Source of the DNA: Myxococcales bacterium
Lineage (GTDB): Bacteria; Myxococcota_A; Polyangia; Haliangiales; Haliangiaceae
DNA length: 64,000 nucleotides
Reading direction: 5' to 3'
NCBI GenBank assembly: GCA_016707895.1
Contig: JADJGV010000013.1
Location: 296,183-360,182, forward strand
The notes below the pieces were generated by a model that searched no databases, was not told the DNA's origin, and saw nothing but the letters and a program-made list of their open reading frames with translations. Shown in pieces: positions 31,574 through 44,567 of the stretch (within the stretch, counting starts at the first letter, position 1; every line of letters starts with the position of its first letter). Both the position numbers and the translations under genes were made by a program.

Positions 31574-31614
31574 CCCCGGCGAATGCCGGGGGAGGGATTT
31601 TGCGAAAAACCCTC
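31574..31614 (-). repeat. double-hairpin element, copy 1 (after moxR stop)
   Basis: Hairpin B is CCCCGGC-GAAT-GCCGGGG at 31574-31591 and hairpin A pairs GAGGG with CCCTC around a T/A-rich loop at 31592-31614. It begins directly after the moxR TGA (31615-31617) and may serve as its terminator. Confidence 0.75.
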
Positions 31615-32709
<1,095 letters not shown>

Positions 32710-32770
32710 GTGCGTCAACGATGTCACGGATCCGACCGCGGTGCACACCGGGCTCGGGTAGGATGCCGGC

Positions 32771-33058
32771 ATGGCCGAGTCCGAACCGCCGCGCGCGCTG
32801 GGGCCCATCGACTTCGCGACCCACGTGCTGTCGCTGGCCTCGTCGGCGATGATCGCGCTGGGCCGGATGCCGGCGCCGGGCGGCGAGACCCTGGTCCCCG
32901 ATCTCGACACCGCGCGCCACCTGATCGACGTGCTGGGCATGCTCGAGCAGAAGACCCGCGGCAACCTCGACGAGTCGGAGCAGAAGCTGTTGCAGAGCCT
33001 GACCTACGACCTGCGGGTCGCGTTCGTCGACTCGGCGGCGAGCGCGCGGCGCGCATGA
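32771..33058 (+). CDS. DUF1844 family protein
   Basis: A 95-residue protein with the DUF1844 pattern: IDFATHVLSLASSAMIALG near the N-terminus and DLDTARHLIDVLGMLEQKTRGNL, then LQSLTYDLRVAFVD. The family is widespread in deltaproteobacteria and of unknown function, probably cytoplasmic and helical. It diverges from moxR (61-nt gap) and its stop overlaps the start of the HtrA-like gene as ATGA, so the two are co-translated. Confidence 0.85.
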   Translation: MAESEPPRALGPIDFATHVLSLASSAMIALGRMPAPGGETLVPDLDTARHLIDVLGMLEQKTRGNLDESEQKLLQSLTYDLRVAFVDSAASARRA

Positions 33059-34140
33059 AGGCGGCGGCGCTGGCGCTGGTGGTCGCGGCGTGCAAGTGGG
33101 GCGGCCCCGACGCCGGCGGCGCCGCCGCGCCACCGCCGGTCGAGGTCGAGGCCCCGCGCCCGAGCCGCGTGCTGTACCCGGCGGCGCCGGTGTCGTTCGT
33201 CGACGTGGTCCGCGACGCCCGCGCCGCGGTGGTCGCGATCAAGAGCGCCACCCCGGTCAAGAGCGGCCCGGCGTCGATGTTCCCGGGCGCCCCGCCCACC
33301 GCGTCGGACCCGTCGCTCGGCACCGGGTTCCTGATCGCCGCCGGCGGCTCGTTCGTGGTCACCAACGATCACATCGTCGCCGACGCCGCCGACGTGCGGG
33401 TGGTGACCGTCGACGGCACCGAGCTGCCGGCCCGGGTGGTGGGCCGCGATCCGCGGCTCGACCTGGCGCTGCTGGCGGTCGACGCGCCGCGGCTGCCCGC
33501 GCTGCGCCTGGGCGACAGCGACGAGGTCGCGGTCGGCGAGTGGGTGGTCGTGCTGGGCAACCCGTTCGGCGACGAGGTCACCGCCGCCGCCGGCATCGTC
33601 TCGGCCACCGGCCGCGAGGCCGCGGCGTCGCTGGTGCCGGGCCCGGCGATGGGCTTCCGCACGTTCCTGCAGGTCGACGCCCGCGTGCACCGCGGCAACT
33701 CCGGCGGCCCGGTGCTGTCGACCGCCGGCGAGGTCATCGGCGTCGCGGTGGCCACCGGCGATCGCACCGGCGAGCTGTCGTTCGCGGTGCCGGCCGCGCG
33801 GCTGCGCGAGGTGATCGAGCCGCTCAAGACCTACGGCACCGTGCGCCGCGCCTGGCTGGGCGTGCTGGCGCGCCCGGTCACCCGCGAGCTGGCCACCCAG
33901 CTCACGATGGCCACCGTCGCCGGCGCCATCGTCACCGAGGTCAAGGCCGGCTCGCCCGCCGCCAAGGCCGGCCTGCGCCCCGGCGACGTGGTCCAGGCCT
34001 GGGACGGCAAGCCCGTCGATCACAAGAACCTGCCGTGGCTCGCCGCCAACGCGCCGGTCGGCCGCACCGTCGAGCTCACCGTGTGGCGCGACCGCGGCGC
34101 GATCCGCGTCGACCTCACGCCCGAGCCGATGCCCGAGTAG
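33055..34140 (+). CDS. HtrA/DegP-like serine protease lipoprotein
   Basis: A 361-residue protein. A lipoprotein signal (VVAACKWGG) is followed by a trypsin-like protease domain with the catalytic triad in FVVTNDHIVADAADV (His), DPRLDLALLAV (Asp) and HRGNSGGPVLS (Ser), then one PDZ domain (AIVTEVKAGSPAAKAGLRPGD, VVQAWDGKPV). HtrA proteases degrade or refold misfolded envelope proteins. One PDZ and a lipid anchor suggest a DegS/HtrA-like role at a membrane. ATG 33055 overlaps the DUF1844 stop. The last 62 bases, including the stop, are repeated at 34220-34281 behind a double hairpin. Confidence 0.93.
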   Translation: MKAAALALVVAACKWGGPDAGGAAAPPPVEVEAPRPSRVLYPAAPVSFVDVVRDARAAVVAIKSATPVKSGPASMFPGAPPTASDPSLGTGFLIAAGGSFVVTNDHIVADAADVRVVTVDGTELPARVVGRDPRLDLALLAVDAPRLPALRLGDSDEVAVGEWVVVLGNPFGDEVTAAAGIVSATGREAAASLVPGPAMGFRTFLQVDARVHRGNSGGPVLSTAGEVIGVAVATGDRTGELSFAVPAARLREVIEPLKTYGTVRRAWLGVLARPVTRELATQLTMATVAGAIVTEVKAGSPAAKAGLRPGDVVQAWDGKPVDHKNLPWLAANAPVGRTVELTVWRDRGAIRVDLTPEPMPE

Positions 34141-34299
34141 TCGGCTCGCGCGTCGCGGAGGGAGGCTCGGCGGGGACCTGGCCCCGCCGAGGGAGGTGCG
34201 GCGACGCACCTCCTGCAACCCGTGTGGCGCGACCGCGGCGCGATCCGCGTCGACCTCACGCCCGAGCCGATGCCCGAGTAGCGGGCGCGCGCGTCGCGG
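34079..34299 (+). repeat. direct repeat of the htrA-like 3' end around a hairpin
   Basis: 34079-34140 (end of the gene with its TAG) and 34220-34281 are identical; the next 18 nt also match at 15 positions, giving two copies of about 80 bp (34079-34158 and 34220-34299). The 61 bp between them contain one double hairpin. The second copy is not in a gene. Confidence 0.85.
34166..34213 (-). repeat. double-hairpin element, copy 2 (between the htrA repeats)
   Basis: Hairpin B CTCGGCGGGG-ACCTG-GCCCCGCCGAG at 34166-34191 and hairpin A GGAGGTGCG-GCGA-CGCACCTCC at 34192-34213. Same B-then-A order on the plus strand as the other four copies, but with a different sequence. Confidence 0.7.
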
Positions 34300-34306
34300 G
34301 CGCGGC

Positions 34307-35113
34307 TCAGCCGAGCCCGAGCTGCGCGTCGACCCACGGGCGCCAGGCGGCCGGCATCGCCGCGTCGGCCAGGTAGCGCTCGAGCGTGGGCGCGTCGTCG
34401 AACGCGGCGCCGGCCCATAGCCGGAACGCGTCGACGTAGCCCATCCCGATCTCGTACGAGTCGGAGAAGTCGTCGACCGCGAGGCCGGCCTGCCACGGCG
34501 CCACCACGCGGCCAGCGGCCAGCCCCCGGGCCAGCGACGCGAGCCCCGCGCCAGGATCGATCGGCCCAGCGGGCGCGCCGAGGATCACGTCGGCGATCGC
34601 CGCCCACGCCGACGGCGCGTCGACGCGCGGCACGTCCCTCGCCGCGCGCCGCTCGGCGAGGTGCCGGGACCAGAACCACAGGTCGCGGGTCCAGTAGCGG
34701 GCCGCCGCGACCGGCGTGTCGACCCAGGCCCACGGCCAGGCGAGCTCGGCCTGGGTCGCGCGCCACGTGCGATACGCGACGTCCTCGGCGATCAGCCCGT
34801 CGGCCGCGAGCGCGATGCGCCGCGCGTGAGCCGCCTCGACGTCCGAGCCGTCATCGTCGCCGTCTCTATCGCCGTCGTCGGCGGCGCGCGGGCGCAGCAC
34901 CTGGGCGACCCGCTCCGCCCAGGTGAACGGCGCCGGCGGGTGGCGCCGGAGGTAGGCGCGCCGGCTCGCCTCGTCGGCTGGCAGGGTCGTGACGAACGCC
35001 CACCAGCGGACCAGGTAGTCCTCGCCGGCGCCCATCCGCCAGCCGATCGTGTAGCGCTCGTAGGTCGGAAACCGGGCCCACGGCGGCGCGAGGTCGACGG
35101 CGGGCGTCGCCAC
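34307..35113 (-). CDS. conserved hypothetical protein, Trp-rich
   Basis: A 268-residue protein with many Trp, Tyr and Arg residues (PPWARFPTYERYTIGWRMG, AWPWAWVDTPVAAARYW, DLWFWSRHL) and an acidic stretch in the middle (RDGDDDGSDVEAAHA). No signal, helix anchor or known catalytic motif is seen, and I cannot name a family. It starts at GTG 35113, 3 nt after the PcrA stop, so it is probably co-transcribed with the helicase. The regular aromatic spacing suggests a folded all-helical domain. Confidence 0.65.
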   Translation of the reverse strand: MATPAVDLAPPWARFPTYERYTIGWRMGAGEDYLVRWWAFVTTLPADEASRRAYLRRHPPAPFTWAERVAQVLRPRAADDGDRDGDDDGSDVEAAHARRIALAADGLIAEDVAYRTWRATQAELAWPWAWVDTPVAAARYWTRDLWFWSRHLAERRAARDVPRVDAPSAWAAIADVILGAPAGPIDPGAGLASLARGLAAGRVVAPWQAGLAVDDFSDSYEIGMGYVDAFRLWAGAAFDDAPTLERYLADAAMPAAWRPWVDAQLGLG

Positions 35114-35116
35114 GCG

Positions 35117-37414
<2,298 letters not shown>

Positions 37415-37483
37415 CCTCGCCGTCTTACCTCACCTCGCTGACGCCGCCAACGCCCAACCACCGCCTATGCCCGTGGCCGTGCC

Positions 37484-37590
37484 CGATCCCGTCCCCGATC
37501 CTGTCCCCGATCCCGATCCTGTCCCCGATCCCGATCCTGTCCCCGATCCCGATCCTGTCCCCGATCCCGATCCCGTCCCCGATTCCGTCC
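37484..37590 (+). repeat. GATCCC/GTCCCC hexamer tandem repeat
   Basis: About 107 bp built from an 18-bp unit (GATCCCGATCCTGTCCCC, three full copies and partial ones), between the start of pcrA and the end of the TonB-receptor gene. It can be read in several frames as Asp-Pro/Val-Pro or Gly-Ile repeats, but none looks like a gene. Confidence 0.85.
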
Positions 37591-37635
37591 CCCGAAAACA
37601 CCGACGCCCCCGCAGACCGCGGAGGCGCCACCTGG

Positions 37636-37679
37636 GCCCCGGCGAATGCCGGGCGAGAGCGTTTGCGAAAAACCGCTCC
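37636..37679 (-). repeat. double-hairpin element, copy 3 (after TonB-receptor stop)
   Basis: Hairpin B CCCGGC-GAAT-GCCGGG at 37638-37653 and hairpin A GAGAGCG to CCGCTC at 37655-37678. It lies 2 nt after the TGA of the TonB-receptor gene (37682-37684). Confidence 0.75.
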
Positions 37680-37681
37680 GC

Positions 37682-40600
37682 TCAGAAGCTCAGCCGCGCG
37701 CCCAGCTGGATCGAGCGCGGGGCGTAGCGACCGTTGACGTTGCCGTAGTTCGGGTTGCGGGTGACCGGCGACGAGGTCTCGGTGCCCGAGTTGTCGTCGT
37801 TGGACTTGGCGAAGACCAGGTCCTCATACGAGCCGCCCGAGATCGGGTTCGACGACGAGGTCGAGTAGGTGTCGTCGACGCCGGCGACGCCCTGGTTGTT
37901 GACCAGGTTGAACAGGTCGGTGAACACCTCGAGCTCCATGTTGCCCGCGAGCTTCTTGGCGTAGCCGAGGTGCAGGTCGATGCCGGTCTCGAACTGGGTG
38001 CGGCCGATCTGACCGCGCGGCAGCAGGAACGACTCGCCCGGCCCATACAGCCAGTGCGCGGCCTGCGCCTGGCGCGGGATGCCCGACAGCGCGCGGAGGC
38101 GGGTGCCGACGGTGATCTCGCCGGCCTTCTTCAGGTCGAACTTGTAGTAGCCGTCGAGCTTGATGTAGTGCGGCTTGTCCTGGTTGAGCGGGCCCTGGCG
38201 GTTGCCGAGCAGCTCGATCAGGTCGTACTGCGACGAGATGTTCGGGTCGATCTGGCCGTTGTCGTACGAGATCAGGCCGGGGTAGTTACCCTTGGTGCGC
38301 GAGTACGTGTAGCTGCCCTGCATGTACAGCGCCTTCGAGAAGCGGCGCGACACCGTGAACTGGAGCGCGTCGTACTTGCGCGACGGCTTGTCGAACATGC
38401 GGATGCCGCGGAACTGGGTCAGCAGGTTGTTCAGGCGGTCGATCTCCTCCGGATCGGTCGCCGCATCCAGCTGGGCCTTGAGCTTGGCCTCCTCGTCCGG
38501 CGACCACTCGCCGGGGTTGGCGATGATGTACGTGTTGGCGCCGTCGGTCGAGACGTCCTCGATGACGCGGCCCAGCTCGCGGTTCTGGTAGGCGATGCCG
38601 AGCTTCAGGTCCTCCATCAGCTCGTACTCGACGCCGGCGATGCGCTCGTCGAGGTACTGCGGCTTGAGGCCCGGCGCGACCGCGGTGCCCTCGAGGCCGA
38701 TGATCGTGCCCGGCGCCTGCGACTGCAGGTCGCAGCCGTTGCCGGAGTTGGCGCCGTAGCCGTCCGGGGCCGGGACCATGTTGCAGGCCGTGGCCGCGAA
38801 CTGCTGGCGGAAGGTCGCCTCACCCGCGAACGAGCGCGAGTTGATGTCCATCGGGATCGACTCGTAGAAGCGACCCCAGTGGCCGTAGATCTTCGACCGA
38901 CCCTCGCGGGTCCAGTCGTAGAGGATGCCGAGGCGCGGGGCCAGCATGCCCTGCATGACGATGGCGTTCTTGCCGAACGGGCGCCCGGTCAGCGGGTCCT
39001 TCTCGTCGCGGACGTACTCGGCGAAGCGCAGGCGCTGCTCCTCGTAGCGCAGGCCGGCGTTGACCGTCAGGTTCGGGCGGATCTGCCACGAGTCGCGCAG
39101 GTAGGCCGACCAGTTGAGCGTCTCGCCCTGGACCCGCGAACCCTCGCCGGTCTCGCCGATGTAGCGGCACGGCACGTACTCGGTGTTCTCGGAGCCGTAC
39201 TGGCAGCGGGCGTCGAACTTCGGGTCGGTGGAGGTCTGCGGCGCGATCTGGACGAAGCGGTTGGCGCGGATCACCGTCCGGTAGTTCTCGAAGTACACGC
39301 CGCCGGTGTAGGCGCGGGGCTCGTCGGAGATGTTGTCCTCGACGTCGACGCCGGCCTTGATCTCGTGGTTGCCGAACAGCTTCTGGCGGCGGGTCACCGC
39401 CAGCTTGGCCGAGTAGCGATCCTCGGTGTTGTCGAGGATGCTGCCGAAGCCACCGACGCGGTAGCCGACGTCGGCGACGTCCGGGCAGTTCGGGATGTCC
39501 GGGTAGGGGTCGAGGCGCGGCATGCCCGGGGGCGGCGGCGGCGCGTCGAGGCAGCCGGCGCGGGTGATGTCGCTCTCGGCGTAGTTGCCGTTGAGGTCCA
39601 TGATGTTGCCCCAGTTGCCCAGGGTGCCACGGCGCAGGATCTCGAACGGGATGTGGCGGGCGCCGGCGTTGTTCGCGTCGCCCGACAGCTGATCGCGGTG
39701 CCAGCCGAGGACGACCTCGACCTCGGACTTCGAGTCGTCGAACTTCGACGTCCACTTGACGCCACCGTCGAGGCCCATCGAGTCGGCCTGGTAGTCGCCG
39801 GTGGTGCGCAGGCCGTAGACCGCGTAGTTGTTGCTGTGGCCGGGGCTGATCTGGAACGACAGCTGGCCCTGGTGCTCGGGCTTCACCGCGAAGTTGATCT
39901 TGGCCAGCGTCGACAGCGAGGTCGCGTTGGGCCGCAGCTTCGACGAGTCGAGGTCCTCGTAGATGTGGAAGCCGGTCGCGGGGTTGATGTCCGCGTCGCC
40001 GTCGCCGTACATCTCGGGATCGCACGCCGACAGCTGGCCGGTGGGCAGCTGGATCTGGCAGTCGCGACGGCGCTTGGTGGTGCGGGTGATCGTGTTCTGG
40101 ACGTAGCGCGGGGCGGCGCCGACCGCGAACCAGACGCGGTCCTTGATGATCGGGCCGGTCAGCGTGAAGCCGACGTTGGCGTCGATGTCCTCGTTGGCGG
40201 TCGCGTCGATCGAGATCGACTCCGACGGGCTGCGCTCGCGCGCCGCGGTCAACTGGCCGGGCGTGATGTAGGCGAAGACCTTGCCCTCGAACTCGTTGCC
40301 GCCGGTCAGCGTCGCGACGTTGACGACGCCGCCGGTGGCGCGGCCGTACTCGGCGTTGTACCCGCCGGTGATGACCTCGATCTCCTCGATGAAGTCGTTG
40401 ATGACCGGCGACCCGACCGTGCCGTACTTGAGGCCGGTGGTGTTGACGCCGTCGACGACGTATTGGTTCTCGAGCGAGGACGAGCCCGAGAACGACACGC
40501 CCACGCCGTCGTTCTGCGAGCCGGCGGCGGCGCCCAGCGTCGACTCGAACGTGCGGCCCGGCACCGGGATGTTCTTGGTGTAGTCCTGATCGATCGTGAT

Positions 40601-41023
40601 GCCCTGGGTCGTCGACGTCGGGTCGATCGCCGGCGGCTTGTCGTCGATGACGATCGTCTCGGACACGGCGGCCGAGGTGTTGATCTTCTGGAACAGCGGG
40701 ATCGTCTTGTTGACGCCGACCTTGATGCCGCGGCGCTCGATCGTGACGTCGCCGAAGAAGAAGGTGACCAGGTACTCACCGGGGGTGAGGTCGGTGATGC
40801 GGTAGCTGCCGTCCTCCTCGGTGATGGTGGTCTGCGACGAGTTGCCGCTGACCACGATGGTGACGCCAGCCAGCGCCGAGCCCGACGAGCTGTCGGTGAC
40901 GCGGCCCTGGATGGCGCCGGTGGTGGAGCTCTGGGCGCGCGCGTCGGTGGTCGACAGGCTGGCGCCGAGGAGGGCCCCGGAGCTGCCGAGCACGACGGCG
41001 AGCAGGATCTTGGAGGTCTTCAT
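37682..41023 (-). CDS. TonB-dependent outer-membrane receptor with CarboxypepD_reg domain
   Basis: A 1113-residue protein: signal peptide (about residues 1-31), a CarboxypepD_reg-like beta domain (GAIQGRVTDSSSGSALAGV, ITEEDGSYRI), a plug domain (QYVVDGVNTTGL, IEEIEVITGGYNAEYGRATGG) and a long beta-barrel ending in a terminal Phe (LGARLSF), as needed for insertion. It should import a large substrate using TonB-ExbB-ExbD energy; a TonB-ExbB-ExbD cluster lies just upstream. The ligand is unknown; the layout resembles SusC-like/OmpA-type receptors of myxobacteria. ATG 41023 has GAGG upstream; GTG 41035, overlapping the previous stop, is an alternative. Cys pairs in the barrel loops are notable. 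Confidence 0.93.
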   Translation of the reverse strand: MKTSKILLAVVLGSSGALLGASLSTTDARAQSSTTGAIQGRVTDSSSGSALAGVTIVVSGNSSQTTITEEDGSYRITDLTPGEYLVTFFFGDVTIERRGIKVGVNKTIPLFQKINTSAAVSETIVIDDKPPAIDPTSTTQGITIDQDYTKNIPVPGRTFESTLGAAAGSQNDGVGVSFSGSSSLENQYVVDGVNTTGLKYGTVGSPVINDFIEEIEVITGGYNAEYGRATGGVVNVATLTGGNEFEGKVFAYITPGQLTAARERSPSESISIDATANEDIDANVGFTLTGPIIKDRVWFAVGAAPRYVQNTITRTTKRRRDCQIQLPTGQLSACDPEMYGDGDADINPATGFHIYEDLDSSKLRPNATSLSTLAKINFAVKPEHQGQLSFQISPGHSNNYAVYGLRTTGDYQADSMGLDGGVKWTSKFDDSKSEVEVVLGWHRDQLSGDANNAGARHIPFEILRRGTLGNWGNIMDLNGNYAESDITRAGCLDAPPPPPGMPRLDPYPDIPNCPDVADVGYRVGGFGSILDNTEDRYSAKLAVTRRQKLFGNHEIKAGVDVEDNISDEPRAYTGGVYFENYRTVIRANRFVQIAPQTSTDPKFDARCQYGSENTEYVPCRYIGETGEGSRVQGETLNWSAYLRDSWQIRPNLTVNAGLRYEEQRLRFAEYVRDEKDPLTGRPFGKNAIVMQGMLAPRLGILYDWTREGRSKIYGHWGRFYESIPMDINSRSFAGEATFRQQFAATACNMVPAPDGYGANSGNGCDLQSQAPGTIIGLEGTAVAPGLKPQYLDERIAGVEYELMEDLKLGIAYQNRELGRVIEDVSTDGANTYIIANPGEWSPDEEAKLKAQLDAATDPEEIDRLNNLLTQFRGIRMFDKPSRKYDALQFTVSRRFSKALYMQGSYTYSRTKGNYPGLISYDNGQIDPNISSQYDLIELLGNRQGPLNQDKPHYIKLDGYYKFDLKKAGEITVGTRLRALSGIPRQAQAAHWLYGPGESFLLPRGQIGRTQFETGIDLHLGYAKKLAGNMELEVFTDLFNLVNNQGVAGVDDTYSTSSSNPISGGSYEDLVFAKSNDDNSGTETSSPVTRNPNYGNVNGRYAPRSIQLGARLSF

Positions 41024-41031
41024 GGGGGTCC

Positions 41032-42192
41032 TCACGGGGCGGTGGTGAACTGGAGAACGATCGGGTCGAGCACGACGCCGAAGGTGTCCTTGAGGTTGGA
41101 GACGGTGACCGTGTACATCGTGTTGGCGACCAGGTTGGCCGCCATCGTGACGTCGACGCGCCGGGCGATGGTCGAGGTCAGCGTGAAGTCGGTGCGGGCG
41201 GTGGCGCCCTCCATGACCGTGGCGGTGGCGCCGCTGACCGAGGTCATGTCGAACTCGGCCGACAGCGTCATCTGCAGCGCGCGGCGGGTGACCGCGACGG
41301 CCGGCGAGTTGTTGGTCGGCAGCGATCCGCTCAGCACGATCGACTCGGTGCCGAAGTGGAAGGCGCTCATGTCGCCGCCGGTGCAGTCACCGTAGTTGTC
41401 GGTGTCTTCCTCGCCGCCGGTGGGCACGCACGGCTGGATGAACTCCTTGTCCGTGACGTCGGGGGCGAACGCCAGCCGGCAATCGGTCTGCTTGCTGGGC
41501 AGGCGGCCGCCCTCGGGGGCGAGGATGAGCGCCGGACCGATGCTCGAGCCGGCCGACTGACCGGCGGGGACCAGCTGGTTGCCCGCGGGCTGCCAGAAGC
41601 TCTGCTCGCGGTTGAGCGGGACCTCGAACGTGCCGCAGCGGAGCGTGACCGCGCCCGCGATCATGCGGGTGTTGTCGGGGGCGCCGTCCTCGTCGTCGTC
41701 GACGATGCCGACCGGGACCCCGGCCGCGTTGAGGCAGGTCGCGTGCGGGCCCTTGCACAGCACGGGCAGCAGGTCGGCGGCGACGGCGCAGTTGGCGATG
41801 TCGTCGGGCGTCGTGCCGAGCGGCACGCGGGAGAACAGGCTCTCCCCTCCGGGCGTCGTGTCGCGGCACTCGATCTCCTCGAGGCCGTTGCCGTAGAGCA
41901 GTTCGTCGAACACGACGCGCATGAACTGGGCAGACACCGACGCGGTCGTCACCGCGTGGGTGTCATCCTCGGTCTCGGCCGGCGGGCCCGGCCGACCGTT
42001 GGCGACGTCCGGGTGCCAGCCGTGGGCCAGCACGTTGCGGAAGCCGTTGGCCGAGGTCTCCCACATGAACACCTGCCGGATCATCGGCGGGCCTTCGGGG
42101 ACGAGGTCGGTCGAGGACTCGGGAACCGAGCACGCCGACGCGAGGAGCGTCGCCGTCGCCGATGCGAGAGCCCACCTAGTGAGGTTTGCCAT
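41032..42192 (-). CDS. lipoprotein with C-terminal Ig-like domain, partner of TonB receptor
   Basis: A 386-residue lipoprotein (signal ending LLASAC). The central region is rich in Cys, Asp and Pro with no known motif. The last 100 residues (AVTRRALQMTLSAEFDMTS, TMYTVTVSNLKDTFGVVLD) form an Ig-like domain of the Big_5/SbsA kind. It is encoded immediately before the TonB receptor, which overlaps or follows by a few bases, so it is probably its surface-exposed substrate-binding partner, in the way SusD accompanies SusC, though not homologous. A sigma-70-like promoter lies upstream at 42272-42301. The 550-nt gap to exbD holds that promoter and a hexamer repeat. Confidence 0.8.
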   Translation of the reverse strand: MANLTRWALASATATLLASACSVPESSTDLVPEGPPMIRQVFMWETSANGFRNVLAHGWHPDVANGRPGPPAETEDDTHAVTTASVSAQFMRVVFDELLYGNGLEEIECRDTTPGGESLFSRVPLGTTPDDIANCAVAADLLPVLCKGPHATCLNAAGVPVGIVDDDEDGAPDNTRMIAGAVTLRCGTFEVPLNREQSFWQPAGNQLVPAGQSAGSSIGPALILAPEGGRLPSKQTDCRLAFAPDVTDKEFIQPCVPTGGEEDTDNYGDCTGGDMSAFHFGTESIVLSGSLPTNNSPAVAVTRRALQMTLSAEFDMTSVSGATATVMEGATARTDFTLTSTIARRVDVTMAANLVANTMYTVTVSNLKDTFGVVLDPIVLQFTTAP

Positions 42193-42271
42193 GGTTCAGT
42201 TTGCTCCGTCGCAAGCTCGAGAATCGGATTCGGGGGCCCCGACGTGGGGCAACCGCTGGAAAAGTCGCGTG

Positions 42272-42301
42272 GTCTTACTCGTCTGGTCTGACGCTTGTCA
42301 A
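42272..42301 (-). promoter_or_regulatory. sigma-70-type promoter for the lipoprotein-TonB receptor operon
   Basis: On the minus strand a perfect TTGACA (42301-42296) is followed after 18 nt by TAAGAC (42277-42272). Transcription would start about 70 nt before the ATG at 42192. It stands out because most genes here lack such a promoter. Confidence 0.45.
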
Positions 42302-42470
42302 GCACATCGACGCGGCTAGACCTACAGGTCGGGGGCGCCGCGCCATGATCCCCCAGGTCGTGTCTACCACCGGGAAAACGCCCGCTCATAGCCCCCGGTC
42401 TCTGACTGCGAGTGACCGCGCGATCGCATGCGACCGAGGCGCGGTAGGCACGGAGGTGTCGCACGGGCGA

Positions 42471-42685
<215 letters not shown>

Positions 42686-42744
42686 GGACGCACGAACGCC
42701 CGCGGGGGGCTACCACGCGGGCGTCGTTGGAGTCCGTGGACGGG

Positions 42745-43208
42745 TCAGGGCTGCGGTTCGGCGGCCTTGTCGTCCTTCATCTTGAGGGCGACCTTGACGT
42801 CGTTGTGGTCGGGGTCGGCGGCGACCGAGCGGATGGTGTCCATCGCCGACACCACGTCGCCCCACGGCACCTTGTCGTCGAAGTCGACGAAGACCAGCTT
42901 GTCGGTCTTCTTGTCCTCGAGCATGGGCCGCAGCGTCTTGGCGATCTCGACCATCTTGATCTCGGTCTCCTTCTCGCCGTTGTTGAGCATCACCGACAGG
43001 TCGGCCTTGATCAGGATCGTGATCTGCCGCGACGCGACCGTCGGGTCCTCGAAGTCCTGGATCTTGCGCGGGACCTCGAGGGTGATCGTCCGCATCATGA
43101 TGGGCATCGTGACGAGGAAGATGATGAGCAGCACCAGCACCACGTCGATGAGCGGCGTGACGTTGATGTCGTTCTTGACTCCCCCGCTCCCCCCGACTTG
43201 CATGCCCA

Positions 43209-43209
<1 letters not shown>
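42745..43209 (-). CDS. exbD: ExbD/TolR-family protein (second copy)
   Basis: A 154-residue protein with the ExbD hallmark NDINVTPLIDVVLVLLIIFLV: one N-terminal helix with the proton-path Asp, followed by a periplasmic domain (ITILIKADLSVMLNN through KLVFVDFDDKVPWGDVVSAMD). It powers TonB together with ExbB. ATG 43209 shares one base with the previous stop (TAATG). A second ExbD encoded just upstream is common in Myxococcota. The C-terminus ends in a charged Lys/Asp/Glu stretch. Confidence 0.93.
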
Positions 43210-43709
<500 letters not shown>

Positions 43710-43712
43710 GGG

Positions 43713-44396
43713 CTAGCTCCGACCCTCGCGGAGGATGTGATCGAGGAACTCCGACGAGACGTCGTTCATGTCGACCGTCAGCTCCTCGACGCGGCTGGTG
43801 CAGTAGTTGTAACCCATGGCCGCGAAGATCGCGATCAGCAGGCCGCCGGCGGTCGCGTAGAGCGCCTCGGCGATGGCGGGGCCGATGACCTCGATGGTCG
43901 CGTTGCCCTTGAGCAGGGCGAACGCGTTGATGATGCCGATGACCGTGCCGAACAGCCCGACGAACGGCGTCGCGGTGGCCACGGTGCCGATGCCGGCCAG
44001 GCCCTTGCGCAGGCTCGACACCTCGCGCTCCTTGACGCGCTCGATGGCGCGGTTCACCGAGTCGACCAGGTCGAAGTCGCCCACGTCGTTGGGGCCCTGC
44101 TTCGACAGCGCGTCCTGCCCCTGGCGGTAGGCCGCGGTGCCGGCGCCGACCACCTTGGCCACCGGGCTGTAGCGGAACGACTGGGCCACCCGCTGGACCT
44201 CGTCGTAGCGCTGGTTCTTGAGCTGCTCGCGCAGGCCGAGCACGAAGCGCACCGTCTCGCCCGCCGCCTTCGAGAAGGTGATGATGCGATCGATCACTCG
44301 ATACGCCATGTAGATCGACATCCCGAGCATGAAGATCATGACGATCTGCACGGCGATGCTCATGTTCTTGAGGATGTCTACGAGACTATGATCCAT
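43713..44396 (-). CDS. exbB: ExbB/MotA/TolQ-family proton channel protein
   Basis: A 227-residue protein with three membrane helices: an N-terminal one (IAVQIVMIFMLGMSIYMAYR), and two in the C-terminal domain around GLFGTVIGIINAFALL and GLLIAIFAAMGYNY. The stretch LRKGLAGIGTVATATPFVGLFGTV and AEALYATAGGLLIAI is the ExbB/TolQ/MotA signature. With ExbD it converts the proton gradient into TonB motion. A 171-nt gap with a double hairpin separates it from the TonB gene. Confidence 0.94.
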   Translation of the reverse strand: MDHSLVDILKNMSIAVQIVMIFMLGMSIYMAYRVIDRIITFSKAAGETVRFVLGLREQLKNQRYDEVQRVAQSFRYSPVAKVVGAGTAAYRQGQDALSKQGPNDVGDFDLVDSVNRAIERVKEREVSSLRKGLAGIGTVATATPFVGLFGTVIGIINAFALLKGNATIEVIGPAIAEALYATAGGLLIAIFAAMGYNYCTSRVEELTVDMNDVSSEFLDHILREGRS

Positions 44397-44520
44397 GGCG
44401 CGGGCCTACGTGTTGGGGTTGTCGTGACCGGAGATCGGTTCGCCTTGCAGCAGACCAAGGCGTCGGGACGTTCTGGGGCGGGGCCAGGCTTCGGTGCGGT
44501 CTCTGGGCCGTTTCGGGTGG

Positions 44521-44567
44521 GGGCCCCGGCGAATGCCGGGGGAGGGTTTTTGCGAAAAACCCTCCTC
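44521..44567 (-). repeat. double-hairpin element, copy 4 (after tonB stop)
   Basis: Hairpin B CCCCGGC-GAAT-GCCGGGG, then hairpin A with GGAGGGTTTTTGCG pairing to AAAAACCCTCC at 44541-44565. It ends next to the TonB TAG (44568-44570). The best-conserved copy with that at 31574. Confidence 0.8.

Noticed and set aside
37484..37590. Tandem repeat considered as a CRISPR array
   Set aside because: Units are contiguous 18-bp hexamer multiples with no spacers and no cas genes nearby.
37425..37631. Minus-strand frame of Gly-Ile-Gly-Asp repeats
   Set aside because: It only reads the 18-bp tandem repeat; no start context or non-repetitive sequence.
37646..41395. Long plus-strand frame opposite the TonB receptor
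   Set aside because: Low-complexity Val/Arg/Ala/Asp composition and no domain; the minus-strand receptor is clear.
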